A DNA stretch of 64,000 nucleotides from Pontibacter liquoris (GCF_022758235.1 NZ_JALEBG010000001.1:248001-312000), one strand, 5' to 3'; positions 16,462 to 25,867 are shown, counted from the first letter of the stretch. Notes: generated by a model from the sequence alone, not told the origin. Made by a program: numbers and translations.

Positions 16462-16520
16462 AACCCTGCGCGAGTAGGGGCCTGTGAAGGCCCGAAAGCC
16501 AGGAGAACCCGGTAAGCTTA
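16462..16520 (+). ncRNA. Candidate structured RNA or leader between the coiled-coil gene and zapA
   Basis: Just after the stop, CCCTGC-GCGA-GTAGGG (16464-16479) forms a 6-bp stem with a GNRA tetraloop (one G-U). Next GCC-TGTGAA-GGC (16480-16491) makes a second stem, then CGAAAGCCAGGAGAACC. The last segment looks like the 3' core of cobalamin riboswitches, but the 5' half of that fold would lie in coding sequence and is absent. It could be a cis-regulatory leader of zapA-rny or a small RNA. Confidence 0.3.
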
Positions 16521-16539
16521 ACCATTAAAAACGCAACGG

Positions 16540-16827
16540 ATGAGTGAATTAGCAATCAAGATTCGCATCGCGGAACGCGAGTATCCGATGCGGGTGAAAG
16601 AAGAAGAGGAAGAAAGGCTGCGGGTAGTAGGCAAACTGCTAAACGAGCGCTTGCGCTTCTTTAAAGACCAGTTTGGGATACAGGAAAAACAGGATTTGCT
16701 GGCCATGGTGGCCTTTGAAACCATGGTAGACAAGCTGAAGCTGGAAGATGAGAAAAACGCTCATCAGACCAAAGTAGACCAGCAGCTCAACTTGCTCGAC
16801 GACCTTTTATCTGCTGCTACCAAATAG
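16540..16827 (+). CDS. zapA: Cell division protein ZapA
   Basis: 95 residues. The N-terminal beta-hairpin (LAIKIRIAEREYPMRVKEEE) and following helix (ERLRVVGKLLNERLRFFKD), then a long C-terminal coiled coil, match ZapA, which crosslinks FtsZ protofilaments. QEKQDLLAMVAFETMVDKLK is the family's central helix. Sits in the order pheT, coiled-coil protein, zapA, rny, probably one transcript. Confidence 0.9.
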   Translation: MSELAIKIRIAEREYPMRVKEEEEERLRVVGKLLNERLRFFKDQFGIQEKQDLLAMVAFETMVDKLKLEDEKNAHQTKVDQQLNLLDDLLSAATK

Positions 16828-16943
16828 CAGGCCGCGCCTCCTTACCGGCTGGCGCCGCTTACACTTCGTTTAGGCTTTAAAGCCATACTTTGTTTTTTGC
16901 AGGAACTGCTAGGTGTTTTTATAAACCATAAAAGCAATTAGCT

Positions 16944-18539
16944 ATGTCCATTCTTTATATTTTATTAACCGCTCTTGTTGCGCTCACTGCGGGCGTCTTC
17001 ATTGGGCGTATGCTGCTGCAGAAAGTGTACAAGCAGCAGGAAGAAGTCGCCCGCCAGACCGCTAAAACCATCATTCGCGAAGCCGAACTGAATGGCGAGA
17101 GCATCAAGAAAGACCGCATCCTGGAAGCCAAGGAGAAATACCTGAAGCTTAAGTCGGAGTTCGAGGAGGAGATGAATAAGAAAAAGAACATCATCATCCA
17201 GAACGAAAACAAGGTAAAGCAGCGCGAGCAACTGGTAAACAAGCAAATGGAGCAAACCAAGCGCCTCGAAACGGAGCTTGCCAAGGAAAAAGAACAGCTT
17301 GCCGCCCAGCTCGACAAAGAAAAGGAGCACTTGCACGCCCAGATGGAGCAGTTGAAAAAGCGCCGGGAAGAAGTAGAGCAGCAGCACCAGGAAATTGTGG
17401 ACCAGCTGGAAAAAATTGCCGGCCTGACCGCCTCCGAAGCGCGCGAGCAGCTGGTGGAAGCCCTCAAGAGCGAAGCCCAGACACAGGCCTCCTCGCACAT
17501 CAAAGACATTGTGGCCCAGGCCAAGCTCACTGCTACCAAGGAAGCCAAAAAGATCGTGATCGAGACCATCCAGCGCACGGCGGCAGAGCATGCCATCGAA
17601 AACTGCGTGTCGGTATTCAACATCGAAAGCGACGACATCAAAGGCAAGATCATCGGTCGTGAAGGCCGTAACATTCGTGCCCTTGAAGCGGCTACTGGCG
17701 TGGAGATCATCGTGGACGATACGCCGGAAGCCATCATCATTTCTGGTTTTGACCCGGTTCGCCGCGAGATTGCCCGTTTATCCTTGCACCGCCTGGTAGC
17801 CGACGGTCGTATTCACCCGGCCCGCATCGAGGAAGTGGTCGCCAAAACACGCAAGAACATCGAGGAAGAGATCGTGGAGATCGGCGAGCGCACCGCCATC
17901 GATCTGGGTATTCATGGCTTGCATCCGGAACTGATCAAGATGGTGGGCCGCATGCGTTTCCGCTCGTCTTACGGGCAGAACCTGCTGCAGCACTCGCGCG
18001 AAGTAGCCAACCTTTGTGCCACCATGGCCGCCGAGCTGGGCCTGAACGTGAAACACGCCAAACGCGCCGGTTTGCTGCATGACATTGGCAAGGTTACGCC
18101 GGATGAGCCGGAACTGCCGCACGCCATTATTGGTATGGAGCTGGCCAAGAAGTATAAGGAGCATCCGGATGTGGTAAACGCCATTGGTGCCCACCACGAC
18201 GAAGTGGAAATGACAGCAATGGTATCGCCACTGGTGCAGGCCTGTGACGCGATTTCCGGTTCCAGACCAGGTGCCCGCCGCGAGATCATGGAATCCTACA
18301 TCAAGCGTTTGAAGGAGCTGGAAGAAACAGCTATCTCGTTTGAAGGTGTTAACCAGTGCTACGCCATCCAGGCCGGCCGTGAGCTGCGCGTAATGGTGGA
18401 TGCCGATAACGTAACCGATGATAAAGCTGCTCAGATCTCCTTCGACATCTCGCAGAAGATCGAGAAAGAGATGCAGTACCCGGGCCAGATCAAGATCACG
18501 GTGATCCGGGAGATGCGCGCCATTAGCTACGCTAAGTAG
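16944..18539 (+). CDS. rny: Ribonuclease Y
   Basis: 531 residues, close to typical RNase Y (about 520). An N-terminal membrane helix (about 3-20), a long charged coiled coil (25-200), a KH domain (about 222-285: [20 protein letters not shown]), and an HD phosphohydrolase domain whose HD pair is H379-D380 in LLHDIGKV, followed by [10 protein letters not shown]. It initiates mRNA decay by endonucleolytic cleavage at the membrane. Preceded by a 116-base gap after zapA and closed by a strong terminator. Confidence 0.97.
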   Translation: MSILYILLTALVALTAGVFIGRMLLQKVYKQQEEVARQTAKTIIREAELNGESIKKDRILEAKEKYLKLKSEFEEEMNKKKNIIIQNENKVKQREQLVNKQMEQTKRLETELAKEKEQLAAQLDKEKEHLHAQMEQLKKRREEVEQQHQEIVDQLEKIAGLTASEAREQLVEALKSEAQTQASSHIKDIVAQAKLTATKEAKKIVIETIQRTAAEHAIENCVSVFNIESDDIKGKIIGREGRNIRALEAATGVEIIVDDTPEAIIISGFDPVRREIARLSLHRLVADGRIHPARIEEVVAKTRKNIEEEIVEIGERTAIDLGIHGLHPELIKMVGRMRFRSSYGQNLLQHSREVANLCATMAAELGLNVKHAKRAGLLHDIGKVTPDEPELPHAIIGMELAKKYKEHPDVVNAIGAHHDEVEMTAMVSPLVQACDAISGSRPGARREIMESYIKRLKELEETAISFEGVNQCYAIQAGRELRVMVDADNVTDDKAAQISFDISQKIEKEMQYPGQIKITVIREMRAISYAK

Positions 18540-18561
18540 TATTTGAGTATAAATTAAGGTT

Positions 18562-18600
18562 AAACCGCCTGCTACAGCTTTTGTAGCAGGCGGTTTTGTT
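18562..18600 (+). terminator. Strong terminator of the pheT-zapA-rny region
   Basis: A 15-bp perfect stem (18562-18576 with 18582-18596), loop GCTTT, followed by a T-rich tail. Confidence 0.9.
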
Positions 18601-18789
18601 TTGTTATGATCGGGTTATACTTGGTAAGGGACATGTGTAGGTAGCAATTGTACTTCTTCAATTAAAGTCGTTCCGGCTATACTTGATAGCTGGCTGTATT
18701 CCTCAGGTTTATACTTTGGCTATACTTGGTAGCTTGTGTTTGATGTGGCAGTTTATACTTCCTGCTATACTTGCTAACCAGCTGTTTTG

Positions 18790-18956
18790 CTCAGTCTTAT
18801 ACTTGCCTTGTTTCATTTCTGGCTTTGAAGCGCTCCAAGCCCGCGGGGGCTCGTCCTTGCGTTTCGCGCTGCTTTCATTTCCTGCCTTCGTACCTCAGGC
18901 TGCCTCACTATCGTTCGTCACCGGAAATTCTCGAGGCGCTTAACCCAAGGACTGGG
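18790..18956 (-). repeat. Dispersed element of about 170 bp, copy B (inverted)
   Basis: Starts CTCAGTCTTATACTTGCCTT and ends CCCAAGGACTGGG. The ends and the GCGCTCCAAGCCCGCGGG core match copies A and C; the middle is more divergent. Confidence 0.75.
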
Positions 18957-19000
18957 ATCATTTTCGATAGCTCAGCTTTATACTATGCAACTTGAACCAA

Positions 19001-19028
19001 GTCCCCCTTTGAAGGGGGTAGGGGGATG
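19001..19028 (+). repeat. G-rich palindromic repeat in island B
   Basis: Same unit and orientation as 7377-7404. Confidence 0.8.
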
Positions 19029-19093
19029 TTCTTCATTCACCAAGCTACTTATACTTCAGCGCAAGTATAAACTTCCTCGTCATGCCTTTTTGC

Positions 19094-19117
19094 TTTTGTC
19101 ATCCTGAAAAGGATCTT
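19094..19117 (-). repeat. AGATCCTTTCAGGATGAC repeat, inverted copy
   Basis: GTCATCCTGAAAAGGATCTT followed by GGTGGAAAGG, the reverse complement of the island A units with one base difference. Confidence 0.8.
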
Positions 19118-19176
19118 GGTGGAAAGGAAACGAAGCCAAAACAACAGAGCTTATCCCTTAGCTAAAGTAGTGGCCG

Positions 19177-19220
19177 GCTCCCCTCCTTAGATAAGGAGGG
19201 ACAAGGGGTGGTTGGACCCG
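19177..19220. repeat. C-rich hairpin block, island B
   Basis: CTCCTTAGATAAGGAG is a palindromic stem. The flanks match the block at 51670-51714 in reverse orientation. Confidence 0.65.
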
Positions 19221-19322
19221 GTCCTGAACACCGACAGATCTATAAGGCAGGCGGCCAAGTACGTGCAGACGCCTTTTTAGACTTGTTCTACCGGGCAGCA
19301 AGCCAAAGTAGCTGCTACGCTG

Positions 19323-19796
19323 TTAACTAAGAAAAGCATTCAGCATCCAGAGGATTTTCTCGTTTTCGTTGATATCCTCGCTGAGCATACCTACTGTACC
19401 CTCATCGCCTTTATCGGCGGCCAGGATCAGCAGCTCGCGCTCCAGGTTAATGAGCGTGGTCAGGTTTTGATGGGTTGCAGTCACCGTCTCCTTGTCGCCG
19501 CTCAGGTTGCTTGTTTCCTGTATGGTCGACACTCGGATGTAATCGGTAAACGTGTGCAGGGGCTTCTGGCCGATCGTTAAAATACGCTCTGCGATCTCGT
19601 CGATTTTGGTTAGCGTATTGGTATAAAGTTCTTCAAACTTGGCATGCAGCTGAAAGAAATGCACGCCTTTGATGTTCCAGTGGAAACCGCGCAGGTTCTG
19701 GTAGTATAAATGATAGTTGGCCAGTAATTCGTTCAACTTTTCGCCGATCTGCTGGCTGTCTTCTTTCTCTAGTCCTATCTGAGTTAGTTTTCCCAT
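19323..19796 (-). CDS. dps: Dps family DNA-binding ferritin-like protein
   Basis: 157 residues, standard Dps size. The ferroxidase motifs are present: LRGFHWNIKGVHFFQLH and KIDEIAERILTIG, which supply the His, Asp and Glu ligands shared between subunits of the 12-mer. The protein stores iron using peroxide and shields DNA. The N-terminal tail is short and only modestly basic, so DNA binding is uncertain. Divergent from oxyR with a 148-bp shared intergenic region carrying an OxyR-type site, so OxyR control is likely. Confidence 0.92.
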   Translation of the reverse strand: MGKLTQIGLEKEDSQQIGEKLNELLANYHLYYQNLRGFHWNIKGVHFFQLHAKFEELYTNTLTKIDEIAERILTIGQKPLHTFTDYIRVSTIQETSNLSGDKETVTATHQNLTTLINLERELLILAADKGDEGTVGMLSEDINENEKILWMLNAFLS

Positions 19797-19887
19797 GTCT
19801 TATTTTTTATAGAATCGTTATCTTAAGCTACGTGACAAAAGTAAAGTGTATGGTTTGATCAGTCAAATTGATTAATTTTATGTAATT

Positions 19888-19902
19888 ATAGGTAATATCT
19901 AT
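19888..19902. promoter_or_regulatory. OxyR-type operator between dps and oxyR
   Basis: ATAGGTAATATCTAT fits the classical OxyR half-operator ATAGnTnnnAnCTAT at every fixed position. The second half-site expected 7 bases further is degenerate (GAATAGCTTATTC nearby). It is 43 bases upstream of the oxyR start and 92 from dps. Confidence 0.65.
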
Positions 19903-19944
19903 AAGTATGCTTGAGAATAGCTTATTCATTTTAAAACCGATCTT

Positions 19945-20886
19945 ATGACGCTGGTACAGCTGGATTATTTACTGGCCGTAGATACCTACCGCCACTTTGC
20001 CACGGCAGCAGAACACTGTTTTGTGACGCAACCCACGCTGAGCATGCAGTTACAGAAGCTGGAAGAGGAACTTGGCGTGCAGCTGTTTGACAGAAGCCGG
20101 GTGCCGGTGCGCCCTACCGAAATTGGCAAAGAAATTATTGCGCAGGCGCGGATTGTGGCAACCGAAGCTAAAAAGATCCGCGAGATCGTACAGAACCAGC
20201 AACTGGAGCTGGCCGGCGAGCTGCGCATTGGCATCATACCCACGCTGGCACCTTACCTGATGCCGCTGTTTATTACCCGTTTTATGCAGAAATATCCGCA
20301 GGTGCGGGTGGTGGTACAGGAGCTGCTAACCGACCAGATCATCCAGAAACTGCAACACGAGCAACTGGATGCGGGCCTGCTGGTAACACCCCTGGAAGAT
20401 AAAAGTATAACGGAAGTTCCCCTGTTCTACGAAGCTTTTGTGGCTTACATAAATCCCGGCCATCCGCTGGCCGACTCGCAAAGTATAAGTCCGGAGCAGC
20501 TGGATACCGACGAGCTCTGGGTGCTGAACGAAGGGCATTGTTTCCGGAGCCAGGTACTCAATATCTGCAACCGCGGCGGGAGCGGGCAAACGGGCAATTT
20601 CGATTATAAAAGCGGCTCTTTGGAAACCCTGAAACGGTTGGTAGACAGCCAGCGAGGCCTTACGCTGTTGCCCGAGCTGTCGGTGCTGGATATGCCGGCG
20701 GAGAAGCGAAAGCTGGTACATCCTTTCACAGCGCCACAGCCCCTGCGTGAGGTAAGCCTGGTAGTGCACCGCAGCTTCCTGAAACGAAAGCTGATTGAGG
20801 CGTTGCAACAGGAAATTCTAGCCGCTCTGCCCGATGAGATCCGGAACAGGCAGAAGCAGCAGGTGGTGGAAGTGAGGAGGAGTTAG
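19945..20886 (+). CDS. oxyR: Hydrogen peroxide sensor OxyR (LysR family)
   Basis: 313 residues. N-terminal winged helix-turn-helix (LDYLLAVDTYRHFATAAEHC, VTQPTLSMQLQKLEEELGVQ) and a periplasmic-binding-like sensor domain. The sensor holds EGHCFRSQVLNIC: computed from the codons, the two cysteines are residues 199 and 208, the same numbers as the redox pair of E. coli OxyR. Peroxide should form this disulfide and switch the protein to an activator. Divergent from dps. The stop codon lies inside a GTTAGAAA-type repeat that continues downstream. Confidence 0.93.
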   Translation: MTLVQLDYLLAVDTYRHFATAAEHCFVTQPTLSMQLQKLEEELGVQLFDRSRVPVRPTEIGKEIIAQARIVATEAKKIREIVQNQQLELAGELRIGIIPTLAPYLMPLFITRFMQKYPQVRVVVQELLTDQIIQKLQHEQLDAGLLVTPLEDKSITEVPLFYEAFVAYINPGHPLADSQSISPEQLDTDELWVLNEGHCFRSQVLNICNRGGSGQTGNFDYKSGSLETLKRLVDSQRGLTLLPELSVLDMPAEKRKLVHPFTAPQPLREVSLVVHRSFLKRKLIEALQQEILAALPDEIRNRQKQQVVEVRRS

Positions 20887-20920
20887 AAAGTTAGAAAGTT
20901 AAAGAGGTGGATAAAAACAA

Positions 20921-20949
20921 AAAAGGCTACTCCCCGGAGTAGCCTTTTT
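20921..20949. terminator. Bidirectional terminator between oxyR and sucD
   Basis: AAAAGGCTACTC pairs perfectly with GAGTAGCCTTTT around a 4-base loop, with A/T runs on both sides, between convergent genes. Confidence 0.85.
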
Positions 20950-20996
20950 GTAAAGTCTATAGTCTAATATCTAACGGCTAAAATCTAGTATCTAAC

Positions 20997-21887
20997 TTAC
21001 GCGTTGATGCCAGCTTCCTGCAGGGCTTTTACCATTGCATCGCCGATCTCGGCCGGAGACTCTACTACGTAGATGCCGTTCTCGCGCATAATCTTCATTT
21101 TAGCAGCAGCTGTATCTTCAGCACCACCTACAATGGCACCGGCGTGGCCCATGCGGCGGCCCGGAGGCGCTGTCTGGCCGGCAATAAAGCCAACTACCGG
21201 CTTTTTGTTGCCTGTTTCGCTGATATACTTGGAAGCCATGGCCTCGTAGTTACCACCGATCTCACCAATCATCACGATCGCATCCGTCTCCGGATCTTCC
21301 ATTAACAACTGAACAGCATCTTTGGTGGGCGTTCCGATGATCGGGTCGCCGCCAATACCGATGGCAGTAGAAATGCCAAGACCCGCTTTCACGATCTGGT
21401 CAGCAGCTTCGTAGGTTAAGGTACCGGATTTAGACACAATGCCGATACGGCCTGGCTTGAAAACGAAACCAGGCATGATGCCCACCTTGGCTTCGCCCGG
21501 GGTGATAACGCCTGGGCAGTTCGGGCCGATCAGGGTTACGTTCTTATCCTGCAGGTAGTGTTTTGCAGCAACCATGTCTTTTACAGGAATACCCTCTGTA
21601 ATACACACAATCACTTCAATGCCGGCTTCTGCGGCTTCCATGATAGCATCAGCTGCAAAAGCAGGCGGAACGAAAATGATCGATACATTGGCGCCAGTCT
21701 TTTTTACGGCATCTTCTACCGTATTAAAAACGGGCAGCTCCAGGTGATAAGTCCCCCCTTTGCCAGGCGTTACGCCACCCACTACGTTAGTGCCGTATTC
21801 AATCATCTGGTGTGCGTGGAAAGATCCTTCCGAGCCTGTGAAGCCCTGCACGATCACTTTCGAATCTTTATTTACTAAAACACTCAT
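20997..21887 (-). CDS. sucD: Succinyl-CoA synthetase (ADP-forming) alpha subunit
   Basis: 296 residues from ATG at 21887 ([18 protein letters not shown]); the 25-residue upstream extension is not family-like. CoA-binding Rossmann part: [28 protein letters not shown]. The active-site histidine lies in [13 protein letters not shown] and is phosphorylated during interconversion of succinyl-CoA and succinate with substrate-level ATP formation. sucC is not adjacent, as is common in this phylum. Transcribed away from the divergent CBS-like gene. Confidence 0.96.
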   Translation of the reverse strand: MSVLVNKDSKVIVQGFTGSEGSFHAHQMIEYGTNVVGGVTPGKGGTYHLELPVFNTVEDAVKKTGANVSIIFVPPAFAADAIMEAAEAGIEVIVCITEGIPVKDMVAAKHYLQDKNVTLIGPNCPGVITPGEAKVGIMPGFVFKPGRIGIVSKSGTLTYEAADQIVKAGLGISTAIGIGGDPIIGTPTKDAVQLLMEDPETDAIVMIGEIGGNYEAMASKYISETGNKKPVVGFIAGQTAPPGRRMGHAGAIVGGAEDTAAAKMKIMRENGIYVVESPAEIGDAMVKALQEAGINA

Positions 21888-22144
21888 GTGTATCTTATTT
21901 AGTTGTGTAATAACTGTCGAACTAAGGATGTGCAAAAATAGGCTTTTTTGCGGCGCTTGCAAAAAATAGTTGTCCCTAATATATGCGGCCGGCAGGCAGC
22001 TGCCCGGAACAAGTTGCCCCTTATTTTCTGTTGCTTAGCTAGCCTGCACCCGCTCCTGTTTGCGGCAGCCACCCTTAGCAAGGTATACCGGGCCGCCATA
22101 GGCTGAGAGAAAGGGAATGGCAGAAAATTATTATTTTAATTATG

Positions 22145-22152
22145 TACCTTTG
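22145..22152 (+). promoter_or_regulatory. -7 promoter box TACCTTTG
   Basis: Exact match to TAnnTTTG, 28 bases upstream of ATG 22180. It lies inside the longer frame from 22117 and so supports the shorter start. No clear TTG -33 element. Confidence 0.5.
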
Positions 22153-22179
22153 CACCAGCATTCAATAAAGAAGAACCAG

Positions 22180-23166
22180 ATGACGTATCTGAACCATATA
22201 ACCGAAGCAATCGGTAACACGCCTTTAGTAAGGCTCAATAATGTAACCAAGGGCACCAAAGCAACGGTGCTTGCCAAAGTGGAGTACCTCAACCCGGGTA
22301 ACTCTGTAAAGGACCGCATGGCTATCCGGATGATTGAAGACGCTGAAAAGGCTGGCCTGTTGAAGCCGGGCGGCACCATTATCGAAGGCACTTCCGGTAA
22401 CACCGGCATGGGCCTGGCCCTGGCAGCCATTGCCAAAGGCTACAAATGTATTTTTACGCTCTCGGATAAGCAGAGCAAGGAAAAAATGGATATCCTGCGG
22501 GCCGTAGGTGCCGAGGTGGTGGTTTGCCCTACCAACGTAGCCCCCGAGCATCCGGATTCCTATTACTCGGTGGCCAGGCGCCTGAACAAGGAAATTCCGA
22601 ATTCTTTTTACCCTAACCAATACGATAACCTGTCTAACAGCCTCGCGCATTACGAAAGCACCGGCCCTGAGATCTGGGAACAGACCGCCGGCAAGGTAAC
22701 GCATTTTATAACCGGCGTGGGTACGGGCGGTACGGTTTCGGGTATCTCCAAATACCTGAAAGAGCAGAACCCGGATATCATCACAGTGGGCATCGATACG
22801 TATGGTTCTGTTTTTAAGAAGTATAAAGAGACGGGCATTTTTGACGAGAACGAGATCTACCCCTATGCCACCGAAGGCATTGGCGAGGACATCCTGCCCA
22901 AGAACGTGGACTTCAGCCTGATCGATACCTTTGTGAAAGTAACCGATAAGGACGGCGCCGTGATGACCAGAAGACTGGCTAAAGAAGAAGGGCTTTTTGT
23001 GGGCTGGTCGTGCGGTACGGCTGTTTTTGGGGCGCTGGAGTATGCCCGTGAAAACAACCTGACCGAAGACGATGTGATCGTGGTCTTGCTGCCAGACCAT
23101 GGCTCCCGCTACCTGGCCAAGATCTATAACGACGACTGGATGCGTGCCCAGGGCTATATCGACTAA
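22180..23166 (+). CDS. Cystathionine beta-synthase-like PLP enzyme
   Basis: 328 residues from ATG 22180. Fold-type II PLP enzyme: NPGNSVKDRMA with PLP lysine K44, TSGNTGMGLA, GVGTGGTVSG phosphate loop, and PDHGSRYLAKIYNDDWM, an ending typical of cystathionine beta-synthases more than of CysK. There is no N-terminal haem region and no C-terminal CBS pair. It likely joins serine (or O-acetylserine) with homocysteine or sulfide in sulfur amino-acid metabolism. Substrate choice between CBS and cysteine synthase is not certain. Confidence 0.88.
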   Translation: MTYLNHITEAIGNTPLVRLNNVTKGTKATVLAKVEYLNPGNSVKDRMAIRMIEDAEKAGLLKPGGTIIEGTSGNTGMGLALAAIAKGYKCIFTLSDKQSKEKMDILRAVGAEVVVCPTNVAPEHPDSYYSVARRLNKEIPNSFYPNQYDNLSNSLAHYESTGPEIWEQTAGKVTHFITGVGTGGTVSGISKYLKEQNPDIITVGIDTYGSVFKKYKETGIFDENEIYPYATEGIGEDILPKNVDFSLIDTFVKVTDKDGAVMTRRLAKEEGLFVGWSCGTAVFGALEYARENNLTEDDVIVVLLPDHGSRYLAKIYNDDWMRAQGYID

Positions 23167-23616
23167 AAAGCCCCACTGGCAAGTGTAACGTAGGCCCGGA
23201 CAGTAGGAGCCCGGCGCTTGGCTTGTCGCTTTCAAAAGGAAAACAGCCAAGGCAAAGTATAGCCTGAGCAAGACACACAAGGGGCAACCTTGGAAGCCTG
23301 CTGTAAGGTATAACGGGCGTAAAAGAGCCGGCTTTACCAAGGCGTGTGGCAGCTATACTTAAATTACTGCCGGATTTTAAAGAAGATTTTTATATTTTTG
23401 TTTATCGCTTCGAATACAAGCAGGTGCAGCTGCGAACAGCAAGAAGTAACAGCTTTTGGCATTTTCAAGCGGGTGCACAAACATATGGTAATCGGTGATG
23501 TAAGCAGAAGGACTCTGGCTTCAGCGCAAACCCTCACTTACAGAACCAGATGAGGAAACGGCTACGACAGCAGTGCGGCCTGTTTCCGGCACAGATAAGA
23601 CTTGATCAGCTGATTA
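23167..23616. other. Intergenic region with long leader of the receiver gene
   Basis: No convincing gene. It contains two AAGTATA/TATACTT sites (23255, 23353), a -7-like TATTTTTG at 23393-23400, and about 215 bases of leader before the receiver gene. Short frames here have no recognisable features. Confidence 0.45.
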
Positions 23617-24057
23617 ATGAAAAAACTTAGCGGAGTTTTACTTATTGATGATGATGATACCACCAATTTTCTGAACCAGCGGTTGCTGGACAGGATGGCG
23701 GTAACAGATAACGTGCGCACTTTTGTGAACGGCAAACAGGCCTTTGACTACCTGTACAACGTGAGCAACAAAAATTACGAGGGTACGGGCAGCAGTTACT
23801 TTCAGCCGGAGCTTATTTTCCTGGATATTAACATGCCGGTGATGGATGGCTTTGAGATGCTGGACTTGTTTGAGCGCCTGGACAAAGCGTTCCGGGAGCA
23901 GATCACAATGGTCGTGCTCACCACCTCTACCCACCCCCAGGACACGGCCAATTCTAAAAAGTATAATGCCGAATACCTGACCAAGCCGCTGACGGTGGAA
24001 AAGGTGAACATGCTGCTGGAAAAGCACTTTTCAAGCCACAATAACAAGGTAGCCTAA
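23617..24057 (+). CDS. Stand-alone response-regulator receiver protein
   Basis: 146 residues made only of a REC domain: acidic cluster D11-D14, phospho-acceptor D70 in IFLDINMPVMDG, Thr/Ser switch at 102-104 (LTTS) and K123 in LTKPL. There is no output domain, as in CheY-like or phosphorelay receivers common in Bacteroidota, where hybrid histidine kinases are partners. An Asn/Gly-rich loop insertion sits around 50-62. No kinase is adjacent, so the partner is unknown. Confidence 0.9.
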   Translation: MKKLSGVLLIDDDDTTNFLNQRLLDRMAVTDNVRTFVNGKQAFDYLYNVSNKNYEGTGSSYFQPELIFLDINMPVMDGFEMLDLFERLDKAFREQITMVVLTTSTHPQDTANSKKYNAEYLTKPLTVEKVNMLLEKHFSSHNNKVA

Positions 24058-24072
24058 CAACTGCCGCAATCA

Positions 24073-24111
24073 AAAAAAGCAGGAACTCCCCGATAGAGTT
24101 CCTGCTTTTTT
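24073..24111. terminator. Terminator between the receiver gene and ade
   Basis: A 16-bp perfect stem (24073-24088 with 24096-24111) with A and T runs, between convergent genes. Confidence 0.88.
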
Positions 24112-24135
24112 GTTTATACCTGGTTTATACGTGTG

Positions 24136-25773
24136 CTAGTGCGTGGCCAGGGTTACAAACTCAAAGGTATCGCCGTTAAACAAGCCTTTGTCGCTGAGCT
24201 TGAGCGAGGGGATCACGAGCAAGGCCATAAACGAGAGCGTCATGAACGGCGAGGCCAGTGTGCTGCCCATCTCTTTGCTCATGCGATCGATGGCCGAGTA
24301 CCGTTCTGCTACTTTATACCCGTCCTCGTTCGACATGATGCCGGCTACCGGCAACGAGAGCAGTTGTTCGTGTGCACCGTCTACGGCAGCCACGCCCCCT
24401 TGCGCCTCGATGATCAGGTTAACGGCCCGGGCAATGCTCTCATCATCCACTCCAACGGCAATAATGTTGTGCGAATCGTGCCCGACCGAGGAGGCAATGG
24501 CCCCCCGGCGCAGACCCACATGCTTGATAAAGGCCACGGCAGGGGCAGCATTTTCGTAGCGGTTCACCACCGTCAGCTTCAGCACATCCTGCGCCACATC
24601 CGGCACGATAAAACCATTTTCAATCTTTGGCGCAACCTCCAGCTCTTTGGTGATCAGCTGCCCGTCAAAAGCTTCGATCACGCGCAGGCGCGTGGCATTA
24701 TCGGCTGCCACGGCAAATTGTTCGGGTGCTTTTGGTTTTGTGTTAAAATTATTAATCTCAGCGCTGGGGGTAAAGGCTATCTTGGTTTTGCCTTGCTCTG
24801 CCACTAATTGTCCGTTAATATAGGTTGCCGCTACGTTAAAGTCTTCCAGGTTATCGACAAGTATAAAGTCGGCCGGGTCGCCGGCGCGCAGCAGGCCCAC
24901 CTCCAGCTTGTAATGTTCCACGGGGTTTACGCAGGCGGCCTGCAGCACATGAAACAGGTTGTTGCCTTTGGCCAGCGCCCGTTTTACCAGCAGGTTGATG
25001 TGGCCTTCCACCAGGTTGTCGGGGTGCTTGTCGTCGGAGCAGAACATCATATAGGGGTAATGCTCGGGTAGCAGCGGGATAAGGGCTTCAAAGTTTTTGG
25101 CAGCGCTGCCCTCGCGGATCAGGATCTGCATGCCTGCTGCCAGTTTGTCCAGGGCTTCTTCGGCTGTAAAGCATTCGTGGTCGGTGCTGATGCCGGCCGA
25201 GGCATACAACCTGGCCTGCTCACCCATCAGCCCGGGCGCATGGCCGTCCACAGCTTTGCCATACTTGTGGGCCAGTGCAATTTTCTCCATCACCACCGGA
25301 TCGCGGTTCAGCACGCCTGGCCAGTTCATCATCTCGGCCAGGTATTTTATTTCGTCGCGCTGAAACAAGGTTTCAATATCAGCAGCCGTTATTTCGGCAC
25401 CGGCCGTTTCGAAGGGAGTGGCCGGGACGCAGGAGGGGGCTCCAAAGTAAAACTTAAAAGGCACTTTCTTGCCGTTCTCCACCATGTATTCCACGCCTTT
25501 CAGGCCCAGCACGTTTCCAATCTCGTGCGGGTCCGACACAGTGGCTACGGTGCCATGCGGAACAGCCAGGCGTGCAAATTCCGAGGGTACCAGCATGGCA
25601 CTCTCCACGTGCACATGGGCATCTACAAAACCCGGCAGAATATACTTTTGGCTGCTGGCGGGCTCCCGAACTATTTTAGAAATGCGGCCGTTTGAAACAT
25701 GAACGGTGCCTTCGTAGATGGCCTGCTGGTGCAAATCTATGATGCGGCCGCTGAGCGTGAAGTCTGTTGGCAT
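24136..25773 (-). CDS. ade: Adenine deaminase
   Basis: 545 residues, in the usual 545-580 range of the Ade amidohydrolase family, which converts adenine to hypoxanthine and ammonia for purine salvage. Metal-binding HVHVES near residue 54, VDGHAPGLMG, STDHECFTAEEAL, FCSDDKHPDNLVEGHIN and VGHDSHNIIAVG are all present. Start MPTDFTLSGRIIDLHQQ gives the usual short N-terminal beta-sandwich. Monocistronic; AAGTATA occurs within it at 24858. Confidence 0.93.
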   Translation of the reverse strand: MPTDFTLSGRIIDLHQQAIYEGTVHVSNGRISKIVREPASSQKYILPGFVDAHVHVESAMLVPSEFARLAVPHGTVATVSDPHEIGNVLGLKGVEYMVENGKKVPFKFYFGAPSCVPATPFETAGAEITAADIETLFQRDEIKYLAEMMNWPGVLNRDPVVMEKIALAHKYGKAVDGHAPGLMGEQARLYASAGISTDHECFTAEEALDKLAAGMQILIREGSAAKNFEALIPLLPEHYPYMMFCSDDKHPDNLVEGHINLLVKRALAKGNNLFHVLQAACVNPVEHYKLEVGLLRAGDPADFILVDNLEDFNVAATYINGQLVAEQGKTKIAFTPSAEINNFNTKPKAPEQFAVAADNATRLRVIEAFDGQLITKELEVAPKIENGFIVPDVAQDVLKLTVVNRYENAAPAVAFIKHVGLRRGAIASSVGHDSHNIIAVGVDDESIARAVNLIIEAQGGVAAVDGAHEQLLSLPVAGIMSNEDGYKVAERYSAIDRMSKEMGSTLASPFMTLSFMALLVIPSLKLSDKGLFNGDTFEFVTLATH

Positions 25774-25867
25774 GGTGTTTAGTTAAAGTTGAGAGTTAAT
25801 AGCTAAAAGTTGGAAGTGCATTTTCAACTCTTCCCTACAAACGCATAACTCTTAACGCAAATGGTCT

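Larger units (their letters stand above)
18601..19322. repeat. Composite repeat island B (inverted, no genes)
   Basis: Runs in the opposite sense to A and C: seven TATACTT-bearing segments (18615-18805), the dispersed element inverted (18790-18956), the G-rich palindrome (19001-19028), an inverted AGATCC repeat (19094-19117), and a hairpin block CTCCTTAGATAAGGAG within 19177-19220 whose flank GGGTGGTTGGACCCGG matches island C inverted. No credible ORF. Confidence 0.8.

Noticed and set aside
16462-16520. Cobalamin riboswitch upstream of zapA
   Set aside because: Only the 3' core resembles it; the 5' half would fall inside the preceding gene and the neighbours are not B12 genes. Kept only as an unnamed RNA candidate.
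16828-16943. 6S RNA in the zapA-rny gap
   Set aside because: The gap is only 116 bases and I could not form the long interrupted hairpin expected of 6S RNA.
18683-18995. Two open frames in island B
   Set aside because: They translate the TATACTT repeats and the inverted dispersed element; Tyr/Leu-rich with no family.
22225-23340. 371-codon minus-strand open frame opposite the CBS-like gene
   Set aside because: Antisense to a well-conserved PLP enzyme; no motifs of its own.
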